DNA from: Acetivibrio sp964466645
GTDB taxonomy: Bacteria > Bacillota > Clostridia > Acetivibrionales > Acetivibrionaceae
Assembly (NCBI GenBank): GCA_964466645.1
Contig: CAYXPB010000052.1
Coordinates: forward strand, 1-22,274
Reading direction: 5' to 3'
Length of the DNA stretch: 22,274 nucleotides
Under the pieces are notes generated by a model. It was not told the origin of the DNA and ran no database searches. It saw nothing but the letters and a program-made list of their open reading frames with translations. Made by a program: the position numbers and the translations under genes. This document shows, one piece after another, positions 1 to 8,844 of the stretch (positions are counted from its first letter, which is position 1; each line of letters starts with the position of its first letter).

Positions 1-1
1 T

Positions 2-1546
2 TTCCACATATCATTGGCTGTGTTTTTGGTAGGGTTAATTCGTAGCGTATCCAATGAAATACCAACATACTATTTAAATCTTTTTGAAAATGAAGATAAA
101 ATTACTATATCTGAACTGTTTTACTTTACATATATTTTTAAAGATAAGATTGCCAACTATAACCATTTATGTGATAAAATTACAAATCTAGTTTTAAAAA
201 TGAAGAATGAAAACGGAACATATTCAATGACATTAGATAAATATCCAGACAAGGAATTAAATTATTTATCAACATATATGAGTGTATATATTTTGAGTAT
301 AACTAGTCCAAATTACAATGGGAAAAATAGCACTGTTGATTGGTTAAAAAAGGAAGTTGCAACAGTATTGTTAGAATCTAGTATTGATAAAAAAATATCA
401 AACAGCAGACTTATTCTAGAGACAGCAAAAATACTTAAAATTGAACTATCAGAGTATAATGAAAATATAGTTAAGGAATTTGAGGCTTATATTGAAGAAA
501 ATATTAAAAAAGAATCACTTTCTTTACATATTATTTCTGATTTTTTTGATATATGCTGTTTCACAAAATATAATACTGAAATTTCTTTTAGTTCAATAAG
601 TGATTTTATAGATTTACTTAAAAATGAAGATGGTGGATTTGCTCTTTTTGTTAACGATAAATCTAATGCCTTACCAACTTATTTAGTAATAAAAATTCTT
701 GATTATTATAATGTAATATCTGAGGAAATTAAGTATAGTGTATTAAATTTTCTTGAAAGATATAGAGTGTCTAGTAATTATTATATACCTATAGGGAATA
801 TCCAAAGTGATATAGTATCAACTTATTATGCTTATGAAATAAATCAAATGTGTAATAATAATACTTATATCAAAGAGTTTTTAAAAAATAGAGATTTAAG
901 TGAGCACCCGTATTATTGGTTATTAATGGCAAAGATAGATCCTGATTTTACATCTTTAGAAGAAAATAAAGACAAAATTAAACAATTATTCAAGAAATCA
1001 ATAAGCAATTATTCTACAAAAAGTAATTTAAATCAACTGATAGAAATTAGAACCTATCTAATAATATTTAACAGATTAAATATCAGTATTGATAAAAAAG
1101 AAAAAAATGAAATAAAAAAAGTAAGCATGGATTTTATAAAACATATAGATTCTAAAAATGATATTTGTAATATATTTATAAAGCATTATATTGCTATAAT
1201 AATGAATGACATTAAAGAGGATAATTTTCAAAAAATAAAATCTGATATATATATAAGTTTAGATGAATTTGTATTGAATAAAAGTAAATATAATTATGAT
1301 GAAATTTATTTTTTATATTCTAGCTTGTATACTATCGAACAAATTGATCCAAATAATGCTATAGAGCTACTCTCAAAACCTCAATATGTAAAAGCAATTT
1401 GTAGTGCATTAACTGAATGTCAGGTAGAAAATGGTCTCTTCAGTTATGCATCTGATCAAGGTAATGTTAGTCTGAAGTCAACATATATGGGACTTTGGTT
1501 ATTTAATAAATTAAATGAAATACAGGATGAGGAAAAACTAAAATAA
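2..1546 (+). CDS. alpha/alpha-toroid repeat protein (prenyltransferase/squalene-cyclase-like), 5' end outside window
   Basis: The frame is open from base 2 with no stop, so the gene is probably cut by the window edge; the first in-window start-like codon is TTG at 14, with no ribosome binding site. At least 510 residues are visible. Several helical repeats have a Gly-aromatic turn followed by a Ser/Thr-rich helix start: around residues 65-95 (ENGTYSMTL...LSTYMSVYIL), 205-232 (NEDGGFALF...LPTYLVIKIL) and 472-500 (ENGLFSYAS...LKSTYMGLWLF), numbering from the TTG. This pattern is typical of alpha/alpha-toroid folds (prenyltransferase and squalene/oxidosqualene cyclase-like repeats). I see no DCTAE or DXDD terpene cyclase motif, so catalysis is not supported. 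The composition is very Asn/Ile/Lys rich. It precedes a secreted protein by about 120 bases on the same strand and may belong with it. The fold call is by pattern only. Confidence 0.6.
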   Translation, partial: FHISLAVFLVGLIRSVSNEIPTYYLNLFENEDKITISELFYFTYIFKDKIANYNHLCDKITNLVLKMKNENGTYSMTLDKYPDKELNYLSTYMSVYILSITSPNYNGKNSTVDWLKKEVATVLLESSIDKKISNSRLILETAKILKIELSEYNENIVKEFEAYIEENIKKESLSLHIISDFFDICCFTKYNTEISFSSISDFIDLLKNEDGGFALFVNDKSNALPTYLVIKILDYYNVISEEIKYSVLNFLERYRVSSNYYIPIGNIQSDIVSTYYAYEINQMCNNNTYIKEFLKNRDLSEHPYYWLLMAKIDPDFTSLEENKDKIKQLFKKSISNYSTKSNLNQLIEIRTYLIIFNRLNISIDKKEKNEIKKVSMDFIKHIDSKNDICNIFIKHYIAIIMNDIKEDNFQKIKSDIYISLDEFVLNKSKYNYDEIYFLYSSLYTIEQIDPNNAIELLSKPQYVKAICSALTECQVENGLFSYASDQGNVSLKSTYMGLWLFNKLNEIQDEEKLK

Positions 1547-1603
1547 TCCAAAGTAGCGTGATAGAAATAAACAGTGATAGTATCACCCCGGAGTTGTACT
1601 AAG

Positions 1604-1627
1604 CTATTTAAATCTATCTTTAAATAG
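1604..1627 (+). other. 9-bp perfect hairpin in the leader of the secreted protein gene
   Basis: CTATTTAAA (1604-1612) pairs with TTTAAATAG (1619-1627) around a 6-base loop. It lies 24 bases before the ribosome binding site of the gene at 1667. There is no following T tract, so it is more likely a leader structure or protein-binding dyad than a terminator. A smaller dyad, GTGAT-AGT-ATCAC, lies just upstream at about 1574-1586. Confidence 0.35.
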
Positions 1628-1666
1628 ATACTATGAGAATTGATAACAAAAAAAGGAGAGGGTAAT

Positions 1667-2443
1667 ATGAAAAAAAAGCTAGCAGCGATTTTAATGATTT
1701 TTACTTGTATTAGTAATACATTTTCTGCAAATGTATTTGCTTCAAATGTAAAAGTTAAAGAAGGAAAAGTTCTTGAAAAAAAAATTATGATACATGGCAC
1801 TAAAAAAGGTGAAAGTGATTTGGAGTTATCAGTATATAATGATAATGGTATCAAAGTTTATAAAGTAAAAGGCGCTAAGAATAGAGCTGAAAAAGAAAAA
1901 GCATTTATAATCTTGAACAATTATATGGAAAATGGCTCTGTTGAGCAAACAACGGTGTATGTTACATCTCTTTACACGGATTTTTATGGAGATGAATGGG
2001 GATATTCAACTCAAACTAACAATGCAATGGGATATACTTGGGCAAAATATAATGCAGGAAATATTTCAGCTAGCCTAACTAATTATGATAAGACTTGGGG
2101 GGGCCAAAGTGGTGGTTGGTTTGGATCAGGCGCACCGACATTTATTAGGTTGCGTCAAAGTGTTACACTTAATGTGGCTAATGCGAGTACATCTTTAACA
2201 ATTAGTTGGCCACCGTCAATGACTGTTACTCAAACAAGAACATCATCGACAGCAACAAAGGTTTTTGATCCTGATTACGATAGTGATTGTATTGGAGCGG
2301 AACATGGATTAACTGAATTTAATAAGGAAGATATTCAGTATGGTATAGTAACTTCATGTATTTACTCAGATTCTGCTGATATAAGAGTAGGTTCTTTTAC
2401 ATATGTCCCATCACAATCTGTTAGATTCGTTAACAGCATATAA
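1667..2443 (+). CDS. secreted protein of unknown function, Ser/Thr/aromatic-rich
   Basis: The ATG at 1667 is chosen over an upstream in-frame TTG at 1640 because AAAGGAGAGG (about 1651-1661) sits at ideal distance and the product then begins with a classic signal peptide: MKKKL, a hydrophobic core and cleavage near VFA-S at about residue 29. The mature part has a short Lys/Glu-rich N-terminal segment (about 30-85). A Gly, Ser, Thr, Trp and Tyr-rich C-terminal region follows (about 90-258), with alternating hydrophobic stretches such as RLRQSVTLNVANASTSLTI, suggesting a beta-rich exported domain. Cys appears only near residues 206 and 234 (DSDCIG, TSCIYS), possibly a disulfide. I do not recognise the family with certainty; a high-molecular-weight bacteriocin of the geobacillin-26 type is one unverified possibility from general architecture. 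It follows the toroid-repeat gene on the same strand. Confidence 0.75.
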   Translation: MKKKLAAILMIFTCISNTFSANVFASNVKVKEGKVLEKKIMIHGTKKGESDLELSVYNDNGIKVYKVKGAKNRAEKEKAFIILNNYMENGSVEQTTVYVTSLYTDFYGDEWGYSTQTNNAMGYTWAKYNAGNISASLTNYDKTWGGQSGGWFGSGAPTFIRLRQSVTLNVANASTSLTISWPPSMTVTQTRTSSTATKVFDPDYDSDCIGAEHGLTEFNKEDIQYGIVTSCIYSDSADIRVGSFTYVPSQSVRFVNSI

Positions 2444-2524
2444 TATTAAAGAACAAATTTATATCAATTCTCATAGAAAAAACAAAAGTACATGCATTTG
2501 TCAAGATAATTTATAATTATCACG

Positions 2525-2550
2525 TAAGCGGTGGGAATACCCACCGCTTA
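2525..2550 (+). terminator. strong 11-bp hairpin, possible terminator
   Basis: TAAGCGGTGGG (2525-2535) pairs perfectly with CCCACCGCTTA (2540-2550) around the loop AATA. It is the strongest hairpin in this AT-rich stretch and lies 80 bases after the secreted protein stop. No proper T tract follows, so termination is only plausible. It lies 13 bases outside the left inverted repeat of the adjacent insertion sequence and could also protect that element from read-in transcription. Confidence 0.4.
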
Positions 2551-2563
2551 TCCAATGTTATAT

Positions 2564-2579
2564 TATAACTCATTTTTCG
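2564..2579 (+). repeat. candidate left inverted repeat of the IS
   Basis: Bases TTATAACTCATTTTTCG start near 2563. Over 2564-2579 this matches the reverse complement of 4721-4736 at 14 of 16 positions. It lies 105 bases before the preferred transposase start. Confidence 0.5.
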
Positions 2580-2683
2580 GTGGAAGGAATAACCAAAACA
2601 ACTAAAAGGGTAAAATTACCATAAAAATTAATCTTCTGATGTGTTATCTTAGAAAGAATAATACATTTGGAGGTGACGTGCAA

Positions 2684-4407
2684 GTGTCAATAGATGTAAA
2701 GAACAAGATGAAAATATATGTAGACGGAGCTCTCACGCTGATATCAGCTATATGTGAAAAAGTAAATCTAACAAAAATAATAGATACAAAAATAGACATT
2801 AGTGGAGAAAGAAAAGTATCTACAGGTAATGCAGTCAAAGCTATTGTAATGAACATTATTGCAGGTAGGAAACCGCTATATAAGCTAACGAGATTTTATG
2901 AGAGTAGAGATACGGAAAAGCTATTTGGAGAAGGAATTATGCCAAAGCATCTTAATGATGACATGCTGGCAAGAGCATTAGATGAAGTATACGAAATAGG
3001 TGCAAAAAAAGTAATGACAGAAACAGCAATGAGCATAATAAATGAATATAAAATACCAATAACCAGAATCCATGCAGATACGACGTCAAAGAGCGTATAT
3101 GGAGAATATGTGGATTGTGAAGAAGATGAAGAACTTCTCCAGATAAAATATGGATATAGCAAAGATAAAAGACCAGATTTAAAGCAAATTCTATTTGGGC
3201 TGGGTGTAACATCTGAAAGAATAGTAGTAATAGGCAATGTAGATGATGGAAACAAAAGTGATAAAGATTGGAATAAAGATATTCTAAAAGAGCTAAGAAA
3301 CTCCATGAAGACTTATGGACTAAAGGACTTTGTATATATATAGCAGATAGCGTTTGTGTAACAGAAGAAATGCTAAAGAGGCTTGAAGGAAGTAGAGAAA
3401 ATAGTGAACCACAAATTAAATTTATTTCAAGGTTGCCTGGCAACTATAAACTTGAGCAAGATTTGAAGCTTAAAGCTATTGAGGATTTTGAGAAATGGGA
3501 ATATGCAGGAAAATTTTCAGAAAAGGAAAATGCAGCTGAATATAAGGTACAGAGCTGTGTTCACGAATTATATGGACGAATGTATAGATTTGTTGTTTGT
3601 TCATCAAGTGAATTAGGTAAACGAAAGCAAAAGACTTTAGAGACAAACATTGAAAAGGAAAAGTCAAAAGTAATAAAACGCATTAAAGAGCTAAAGACAA
3701 GGGAATTTTATTGTGAGCCAGATGCCATTGAAGAATACAAGATAATAGACAAGGAAATGAATTTAAACTACCATGAATTAACAAATAGAATTGAAAAACT
3801 AGAGAAGAAAGCGAGAAGAAGTTGTGCCGGGAGACCTAGCAAATACAAAGATAAGCAAGTAGAAAATGTATTCAAACTTGAAATCAATATTCACAAAGAT
3901 GATGCTAAAATCAAGAGAAATCAAGAGAAAAACGGGATGTTTGTACTGATTACAAATGTTTTAGACGAAGAAAACATGATAAATATTCAGGTTTTAAAAG
4001 AATATAAAGGACAATCATCCGTTGAGACATCTTTTAATTTTTTAAAGGATCCAAGCTTTATGGATGAACTGTTTGTAAAATATCCAGAAAGGCTTGAAGC
4101 ACTTGCATATTTGATGATTGTAGCACTAATGATTATGACGTTACTTGAAAAAACAGTGAGAGAAAACTTGAGAGATGAACCCGAACGAATAATGACTGCT
4201 GGGAACGTCAGAACCTATACGCCAACAGGTAAGGCTCTTATTGAGACACTTGATCAAATACAAGTAATAAAGATATACAACGAGCAGGATAAATGCTGGG
4301 AAAGATACTGCGAAATAGAAAAAAATCTAAAAAGAATACTTCAGTTGTCAGGGTTTCAAGAAGAAATTTACACAAATCCCCATAAAGCACCAGCGTGGTT
4401 AGTTTAA
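2684..4407 (+). pseudogene. IS1634-family transposase, frameshifted
   Basis: The gene is read as two frames, 2684-3343 and 3343-4407. The GTG at 2684 is preferred to the ATG at 2639 because a perfect GGAGGTGAC lies at 2669-2677. The N-terminal ~110 residues match the DUF4277 domain typical of IS1634 transposases. The DDE catalytic core has its first Asp in HADTTS (residue 132), its second in ADS (codon at 3346) and its Glu in SSVETSFNFLKDP (codon at 4024). The frames join in a TA run at 3333-3342. Removing one TA restores GTA TAT ATA GCA (VYIADS) and gives a normal 573-codon reading frame. The break therefore falls immediately before the second catalytic Asp, and the copy should be non-functional unless the slip is a sequencing error. 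Programmed frameshifting is not known to me for this family. Confidence 0.85.
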
Positions 4408-4720
4408 GGGAAAGTCGGTCCTGAACAACTGGGATATATTGCATGTAATGGTATAAGAGATATAGATAATTAATTTTATTGAAATTTGAATGATATGTTG
4501 GTGAAATTATTATATAATTTCTTAAAATTTACATAGCTATTATATTACATAATGGGAAAATAGCTATAAATATACATTTAATCAATTTTTATAGCATTAA
4601 CAAATGAGGGTTTATTATGTTACAAAGTAGATATTACACATTACGCTGAAAATCTACCATTGCTATGTATTGGTATTAAATACACAATAAGGTGTATACC
4701 CCGGTGTATAATAATGGTAG

Positions 4721-4736
4721 CGAAAAATGGGTTGTA
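4721..4736 (-). repeat. candidate right inverted repeat of the IS
   Basis: CGAAAAATGGGTTGTA on the plus strand is the complement of the left repeat with two mismatches. A long open frame starting at 4727 overlaps it, but that start is not credible because it reads out of the IS end without a ribosome binding site. Confidence 0.5.
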
Positions 4737-4903
4737 TAGCTTTTTCTAAAAGATTCTCCATTCATATTGTAGTGCGACAAATTGTTTTTCCCTGTTATTT
4801 TGTTGCTTGCAATAGTTGTTTTTACTATTATGGCAACAGCATGGTATATATCATTAAATTTTTAAATAACCCTAAAAGGTTTGGGGATAATGAGGATACC
4901 TTA

Positions 4904-5662
4904 TTGAAAATAAAAAAACATAAAACTAAAATAATTGCTTGTATTGTAGTAGTAGCTGTTCTTTTAGTTGTTGCATTGGCTATATTTATTGTATCAGTAT
5001 TTCAGGAAACTTCAAAAAAGCCAAAATATAATACGGTTGCGTATTCCATTACAGAGGATGGTTGTTATGGCCCGATTGTTTTTGAAGAGGAAGTGTATTT
5101 TCCGGCAGATGAGAAGGAGATGTTTCCCGAGGAAGACAATTCAGAAACTATGGGCTATTTTAGATTTGGTGAAGGTGAAGTTTCCGCTTTGGATGTCATG
5201 CTCTGTGAAAATTTAGTTTATGTTGATGCAAAGGATGAAAATCATACTTATGTTAAGATACGTGGTTGTAACCTTAGAGATTATATAAAAGCATCTGTTT
5301 CTGAGAGTAAAGAGTTATCACCATATAATTGTTACATTATATGGGATGAAGATTGGCTTCATCAAACTGCATTTAATACAAAGGGACGTGATGGATATTA
5401 TGAAGTGAGTAAAGATCTGATTGATTCTCTAGAGGAGCGTTATGGTGTTGTAGAGTATAAGGCAGAAGATTTTAGAGAGTACGAGGCATATTATACAGTT
5501 ACTGCTTTTAAAGACAGAAAAGAAGCCGTTGAAACTTTAGAAATTAAAGCACCTCATGTGATTGGTTGTATTCTTAAGTCAAAGGACAATTACTATTATG
5601 GAAACAAAGATAATAAACTGACAGGAGATTTGCTTGAAAAAATAAAGTTAGTTTTAGATTAA
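4904..5662 (+). CDS. single-pass membrane-anchored protein of unknown function
   Basis: TTG at 4904 is chosen because GAGGA (4892-4896) lies 7 bases upstream and the product then starts with a textbook N-terminal anchor: MKIKKHKTK followed by a hydrophobic helix at about residues 10-33. The longer frame back to 4727 would add about 59 residues derived from the IS end and flanking DNA and lacks a ribosome binding site. The 252-residue product has about 215 extracytoplasmic residues that are acidic and rich in Tyr and Glu, with several Cys (CYGPIVF, MLCENL, GCNLRDY, YNCYII, GCIL). I do not recognise a domain. It lies alone between the insertion sequence and recQ. The IS probably replaced or displaced its original upstream region, so native expression may be altered. 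Confidence 0.7.
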   Translation: MKIKKHKTKIIACIVVVAVLLVVALAIFIVSVFQETSKKPKYNTVAYSITEDGCYGPIVFEEEVYFPADEKEMFPEEDNSETMGYFRFGEGEVSALDVMLCENLVYVDAKDENHTYVKIRGCNLRDYIKASVSESKELSPYNCYIIWDEDWLHQTAFNTKGRDGYYEVSKDLIDSLEERYGVVEYKAEDFREYEAYYTVTAFKDRKEAVETLEIKAPHVIGCILKSKDNYYYGNKDNKLTGDLLEKIKLVLD

Positions 5663-5677
5663 GCCGATAAAGATTAT

Positions 5678-5705
5678 TAGACATAAAAATGTATTTTGTT
5701 ATAAT
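5678..5705 (+). promoter_or_regulatory. predicted SigA promoter of recQ
   Basis: The -35 box TAGACA (5678-5683, 5 of 6 to consensus) and the perfect -10 TATAAT (5700-5705) are separated by 16 bases. They lie 37 bases before the recQ ATG, whose ribosome binding site AAAGGA is at 5727-5732. Confidence 0.65.
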
Positions 5706-5741
5706 TATTCTATCAGATGCATTCGGAAAGGATAGAAAGTC

Positions 5742-7841
5742 ATGGAAAAAGCACTTGAAGCTCTTCGGAAATACTTTGGATATTCATCGTTTCGGCAAGG
5801 TCAGGAGAAAATTATTGAAAGCATTATTACCGGTTCCGATACTGTTGGAATAATGCCTACGGGCGGTGGGAAATCGCTTTGTTATCAGATACCTGCCCTA
5901 CTTTTAGAGGGAACCACTATTGTAATATCTCCCCTTATTTCACTAATGAAAGATCAGGTGGAAACGCTAAATAATCTTGGGATCCCTTCGGCATTTATAA
6001 ATAGTTCTCTTGATTGGAGGGAATTAGAACATCAATTGAGGCTTGCAAGAAAAGGTGAGTTCAAGCTTTTATATGTTGCGCCGGAAAGATTGGAGTCCGA
6101 AAGATTTGTAAATATGCTAGAGAGTATCACTGTTTCCATGGTAGCTATTGATGAGTCTCACTGCGTATCCCAATGGGGGCATGATTTTAGACCGAGTTAT
6201 CTAAAATTAGCTCAGTTTTTAAAACAACTAAATAGTAGGCCGGTTGTAACAGCCTTTACAGCAACTGCAACAGAACGGGTAAAACAGGATATTATTAAGC
6301 TTCTAGAGCTCACAGCACCCAAAGTTTATGTTACTGGATTTGACCGCAGTAATTTGTTTTTTTCAGTCAGAAAGGGCGCCAATAAGCTGGATTATGTGGT
6401 TAAATATCTTCAAGTTCACAATAGTGAGGCTGGAATTATATATGCAGCTACCCGAAAAGAGGTAGACAGGTTATATGAAGTTTTGTACAAAAGAGGCATT
6501 GGCGTAGGTAAATACCATGCCGGTATGTCGGATGAGGAAAGAAACAGAAATCAGGATGATTTTACCTATGACAGGATACGTATAATAGTTGCAACAAATG
6601 CCTTTGGGATGGGAATTGACAAATCAAACGTCAGATTTGTAATACATTTTAACATGCCAAAAAACATGGAGTCATATTATCAGGAAGTTGGACGTGCAGG
6701 AAGGGACGGAGATGAAGCCGAATGTGTACTTTTATACGGGGCGCAGGACACTCATATTCAAAGATTTCTTCTTGATGACAGTCAACTTCCTCCAGAGAGA
6801 AAGCGCAATGAGTATGCAAAACTTCAAATGATGGTTGATTACTGCCATACAGCAAAATGTCTTAGAAAGTATATCTTGGAGTACTTTGGGGAAGAGGTAC
6901 CTTACGATAATTGCGGAAAATGCGAAAGTTGTATAAGCAGAGGGGAACTTACAGACGTTACCTTAGAGGCTCAAAAAATATTCTCCTGTATAAAGCGGAT
7001 GGGTGAACAGTATGGTGTTCAATTGGTAGCAAGCGTTCTAAAAGGATCGAATTTGAAAAAAGTACGGCAGTTAGGTTTTAACAGGCTTACAACTTATGGA
7101 ATTATGAGAGAATATACAATTGAAGTGTTGTCAGATATGATGAACCGATTAGCAGCAGATGGATACCTTTTTGTTACAAAAGGTCAGTACCCTGTTATAA
7201 AACTTGATAAGAGAGCTTACGAGGTCTTACAGGGTAAGGAAAGGGTATTTCTGAAAATAGCAGAGATTCAGATGCCTACATCTACTAAAAAAGATAGAAA
7301 AGAAGGCATTAATAAAGCTAGAGGATATGAAACGGACCTTCAAGTAGATAAGAATTTAGAACCGGAAAGCTCACTTAGAAGACAAAAAGAAGATAAAGAT
7401 GAAAATTTCGATAAAATACTTTTTGAACGTTTAAGAAGTCTTCGTAAAGTAATGGCTGAAAAACAAAATTTGCCGCCTTATATTATTTTTCATGACAGTA
7501 CCCTTAAGGAAATGTGCAGACATCTACCTAAAGACAGAGAAGATATGCTTAACATCAGCGGTATTGGAGAAACAAAGTTTGATATGTATGGAGAGATTTT
7601 TATTGAGGAAATACAAAAACACAAGGATGAAAATGACATAAAAAGCACAATCAATATAAATACAGAGAATCATAAAAATAATAAGAAAATTAGTTACGGC
7701 GGTGTTTTTGTTAGGGATAATCAGTGTAGTGCACCAAAGGTTTTGATTAATGGTGTTGAGTATTCATGGAAGGAATTCGGAGAGAAATTATTAGAATGGG
7801 ACGGTTTAAAGTTTTATATCGAAATATGCGACGAGGAATAA
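5742..7841 (+). CDS. recQ: ATP-dependent DNA helicase RecQ
   Basis: RecQ is a 3'-5' DNA helicase of recombination and replication-fork repair. Visible superfamily 2 motifs are FRQGQ (17-21), Walker A TGGGKS (40-45), the DESH box (137-140), TAFTATAT (170-177) and QEVGRAGRDG (314-323). The zinc-binding cysteines are C373, C391, C394 and C397, followed by the RQC winged helix (about 405-500). A charged linker (about 510-555) leads to an HRDC domain (about 557-628, containing LPPYIIFHDSTL and the GIG turn). After HRDC there is a tail of about 70 residues: a low-complexity Asn/Lys spacer (632-650) and a compact segment with GGVFV, VLINGVEYSW and WDGLKFYIEI. This makes the protein 699 residues, longer than the roughly 600 of typical bacterial RecQ. 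It is transcribed from its own promoter and is probably monocistronic. Confidence 0.97.
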   Translation: MEKALEALRKYFGYSSFRQGQEKIIESIITGSDTVGIMPTGGGKSLCYQIPALLLEGTTIVISPLISLMKDQVETLNNLGIPSAFINSSLDWRELEHQLRLARKGEFKLLYVAPERLESERFVNMLESITVSMVAIDESHCVSQWGHDFRPSYLKLAQFLKQLNSRPVVTAFTATATERVKQDIIKLLELTAPKVYVTGFDRSNLFFSVRKGANKLDYVVKYLQVHNSEAGIIYAATRKEVDRLYEVLYKRGIGVGKYHAGMSDEERNRNQDDFTYDRIRIIVATNAFGMGIDKSNVRFVIHFNMPKNMESYYQEVGRAGRDGDEAECVLLYGAQDTHIQRFLLDDSQLPPERKRNEYAKLQMMVDYCHTAKCLRKYILEYFGEEVPYDNCGKCESCISRGELTDVTLEAQKIFSCIKRMGEQYGVQLVASVLKGSNLKKVRQLGFNRLTTYGIMREYTIEVLSDMMNRLAADGYLFVTKGQYPVIKLDKRAYEVLQGKERVFLKIAEIQMPTSTKKDRKEGINKARGYETDLQVDKNLEPESSLRRQKEDKDENFDKILFERLRSLRKVMAEKQNLPPYIIFHDSTLKEMCRHLPKDREDMLNISGIGETKFDMYGEIFIEEIQKHKDENDIKSTININTENHKNNKKISYGGVFVRDNQCSAPKVLINGVEYSWKEFGEKLLEWDGLKFYIEICDEE

Positions 7842-7858
7842 ACTTTTTTGCAGGTTAA

Positions 7859-7983
7859 GGTGTTTCAAAAAAATACATTAGTCAAAATTTATAGTTCAAA
7901 CTCAATAATGAAGCTATAGAGCTTCAAACATAGGAACATTATTTTGCGACGCAAAAAATGTAAATCAGTTTTTTTGAAATACC
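7859..7983. repeat. 125-bp segment bounded by 15-bp inverted repeats (MITE-like or large hairpin)
   Basis: GGTGTTTCAAAAAAA at 7859-7873 is matched by the complement of 7969-7983 at 14 of 15 positions. Inside are two dyads: GAAGCT/AGCTTC with a 4-base loop (about 7909-7924) and TTTTGC/GCAAAA with a 3-base loop (about 7942-7956). The segment begins 18 bases after the recQ stop. It may be a small non-autonomous element or a long stem acting as a transcriptional barrier; sequence alone does not decide. The rest of 7842-8080 shows nothing else that I can support. Confidence 0.4.
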
Positions 7984-8094
7984 AATTGACCAGTTATTTT
8001 TTTTGGAATCACCTAATTGTATTTTGTGCATAAATATACTATATTAGTAATTAAGAAGTTATAGTAATCAAAATAATTGCAGAGGGATGAAATA

Positions 8095-8826
8095 ATGAAC
8101 AACAATCTTAGACGTTTTTTAAGAGCCATTCTCAGCAAACCAAGTATAATTATTGCTGTAGGCACTATAGCACTAGCAGTTATTTTTAGCAAGATTTCAA
8201 TTTTAATACTAATATTAGGTGGCGTACTATTTTTCATATCATTCTTAGTAGGTCTGCTATCTAAAAAGAATTCCGAGGAGCTAGAAAACAGCAGCCTAAA
8301 GGAGCTTTATAAAGTAAGGGATAAACTTACACCAGTAATAAAGAATATAAGCCAGGTTCTCATTAATCTAAAGAGAAAATCAAAAGACAATGGCAAATTT
8401 GTAATAATATCAAGGTTCATGGAAGAAGTTGTAGACTTTGAGGCAATAATACCCGGTATTGTTGCAAGCTATAGAAAGAGTTCGGAGTTTTTGCGTGGCA
8501 AAGAGGGCAGAATAACTTCGGAAATAAGCTCGTTACAGAATAAATTAAGGAGTGCTTCTGGGGATAACGCAAAAGAAACGTATCAAAAAGCCCTTGAGGA
8601 GAAGCAGCGTACCTTAGAAGAAATGACTGGGATAAAAAACAATTTAGATGAATATGAATCCAAGCTGCATTTTATTTTGAGTTCCCTGCAGAGAATAGAG
8701 GCTATTATTGAAGCATCGGAATTGAAAGAACAGATGAGCGATGAAGAGACTAAAGATCTCAATCAGAATGTAGAAGCGTTTTCGGAGAGTATTAGAGATA
8801 TTTCTAAATTGATGGAATTGAGATGA
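8095..8826 (+). CDS. two-TM coiled-coil membrane protein of unknown function
   Basis: ATG at 8095 is chosen over the in-frame TTG at 8077 because GAGGG (8082-8086) is spaced for the ATG. The 243-residue product begins with a basic segment (NNNLRRFLRAI) and has two closely spaced hydrophobic helices, about 17-32 and 34-55, forming a hairpin. The remaining 185 residues are hydrophilic. Heptad-like coiled coils occur at about 130-190 (GRITSEISSLQNKL, LEEKQRTLEEMTGI) and about 195-240. Both termini are predicted to be cytoplasmic. I do not recognise a named family. The architecture and the adjacent pspC suggest a membrane-associated scaffold or stress protein, which is inference only. It is convergent with pspC. 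Confidence 0.75.
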   Translation: MNNNLRRFLRAILSKPSIIIAVGTIALAVIFSKISILILILGGVLFFISFLVGLLSKKNSEELENSSLKELYKVRDKLTPVIKNISQVLINLKRKSKDNGKFVIISRFMEEVVDFEAIIPGIVASYRKSSEFLRGKEGRITSEISSLQNKLRSASGDNAKETYQKALEEKQRTLEEMTGIKNNLDEYESKLHFILSSLQRIEAIIEASELKEQMSDEETKDLNQNVEAFSESIRDISKLMELR

Positions 8827-8844
8827 GGTCATTAACTATAAAAG

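Larger units (their letters stand above)
2564..4736 (+). mobile_element. IS1634-family insertion sequence (about 2.2 kb), inactive copy
   Basis: The element contains a DDE transposase of the IS1634 family. Candidate terminal inverted repeats are 2564-2579 and the complement of 4721-4736. They agree at 14 of 16 positions and share an uninterrupted 9-base core, CATTTTTCG on the left and CGAAAAATG on the right. No convincing target duplication is seen next to these ends, so the exact boundaries may be off by a few bases. Between the transposase stop (4407) and the right repeat lie about 310 AT-rich bases with no gene that I can support. They do contain two copies of GGTGTATA (about 4691 and 4703) and a repeated ATAGCTAT-like word (about 4533 and 4560). 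Confidence 0.6.

Noticed and set aside
2896..3443. Minus-strand frames of 136 and 163 residues opposite the transposase
   Set aside because: Low-complexity Ser/Leu-rich products antisense to the IS1634 transposase, with no initiation signals.
4782..4865. Short frame encoding a hydrophobic peptide (FFPVILLLAIVVFTIM...)
   Set aside because: About 27 codons with a TTG start and no ribosome binding site. It may be the debris of a gene cut by the IS, but the left flank of the IS shows no matching 5' part.
4727..4903. N-terminal extension (about 59 residues) of the membrane-anchored protein gene
   Set aside because: It starts inside the IS inverted repeat and lacks a ribosome binding site, whereas TTG 4904 has GAGGA at good spacing and yields a normal N-terminal anchor.
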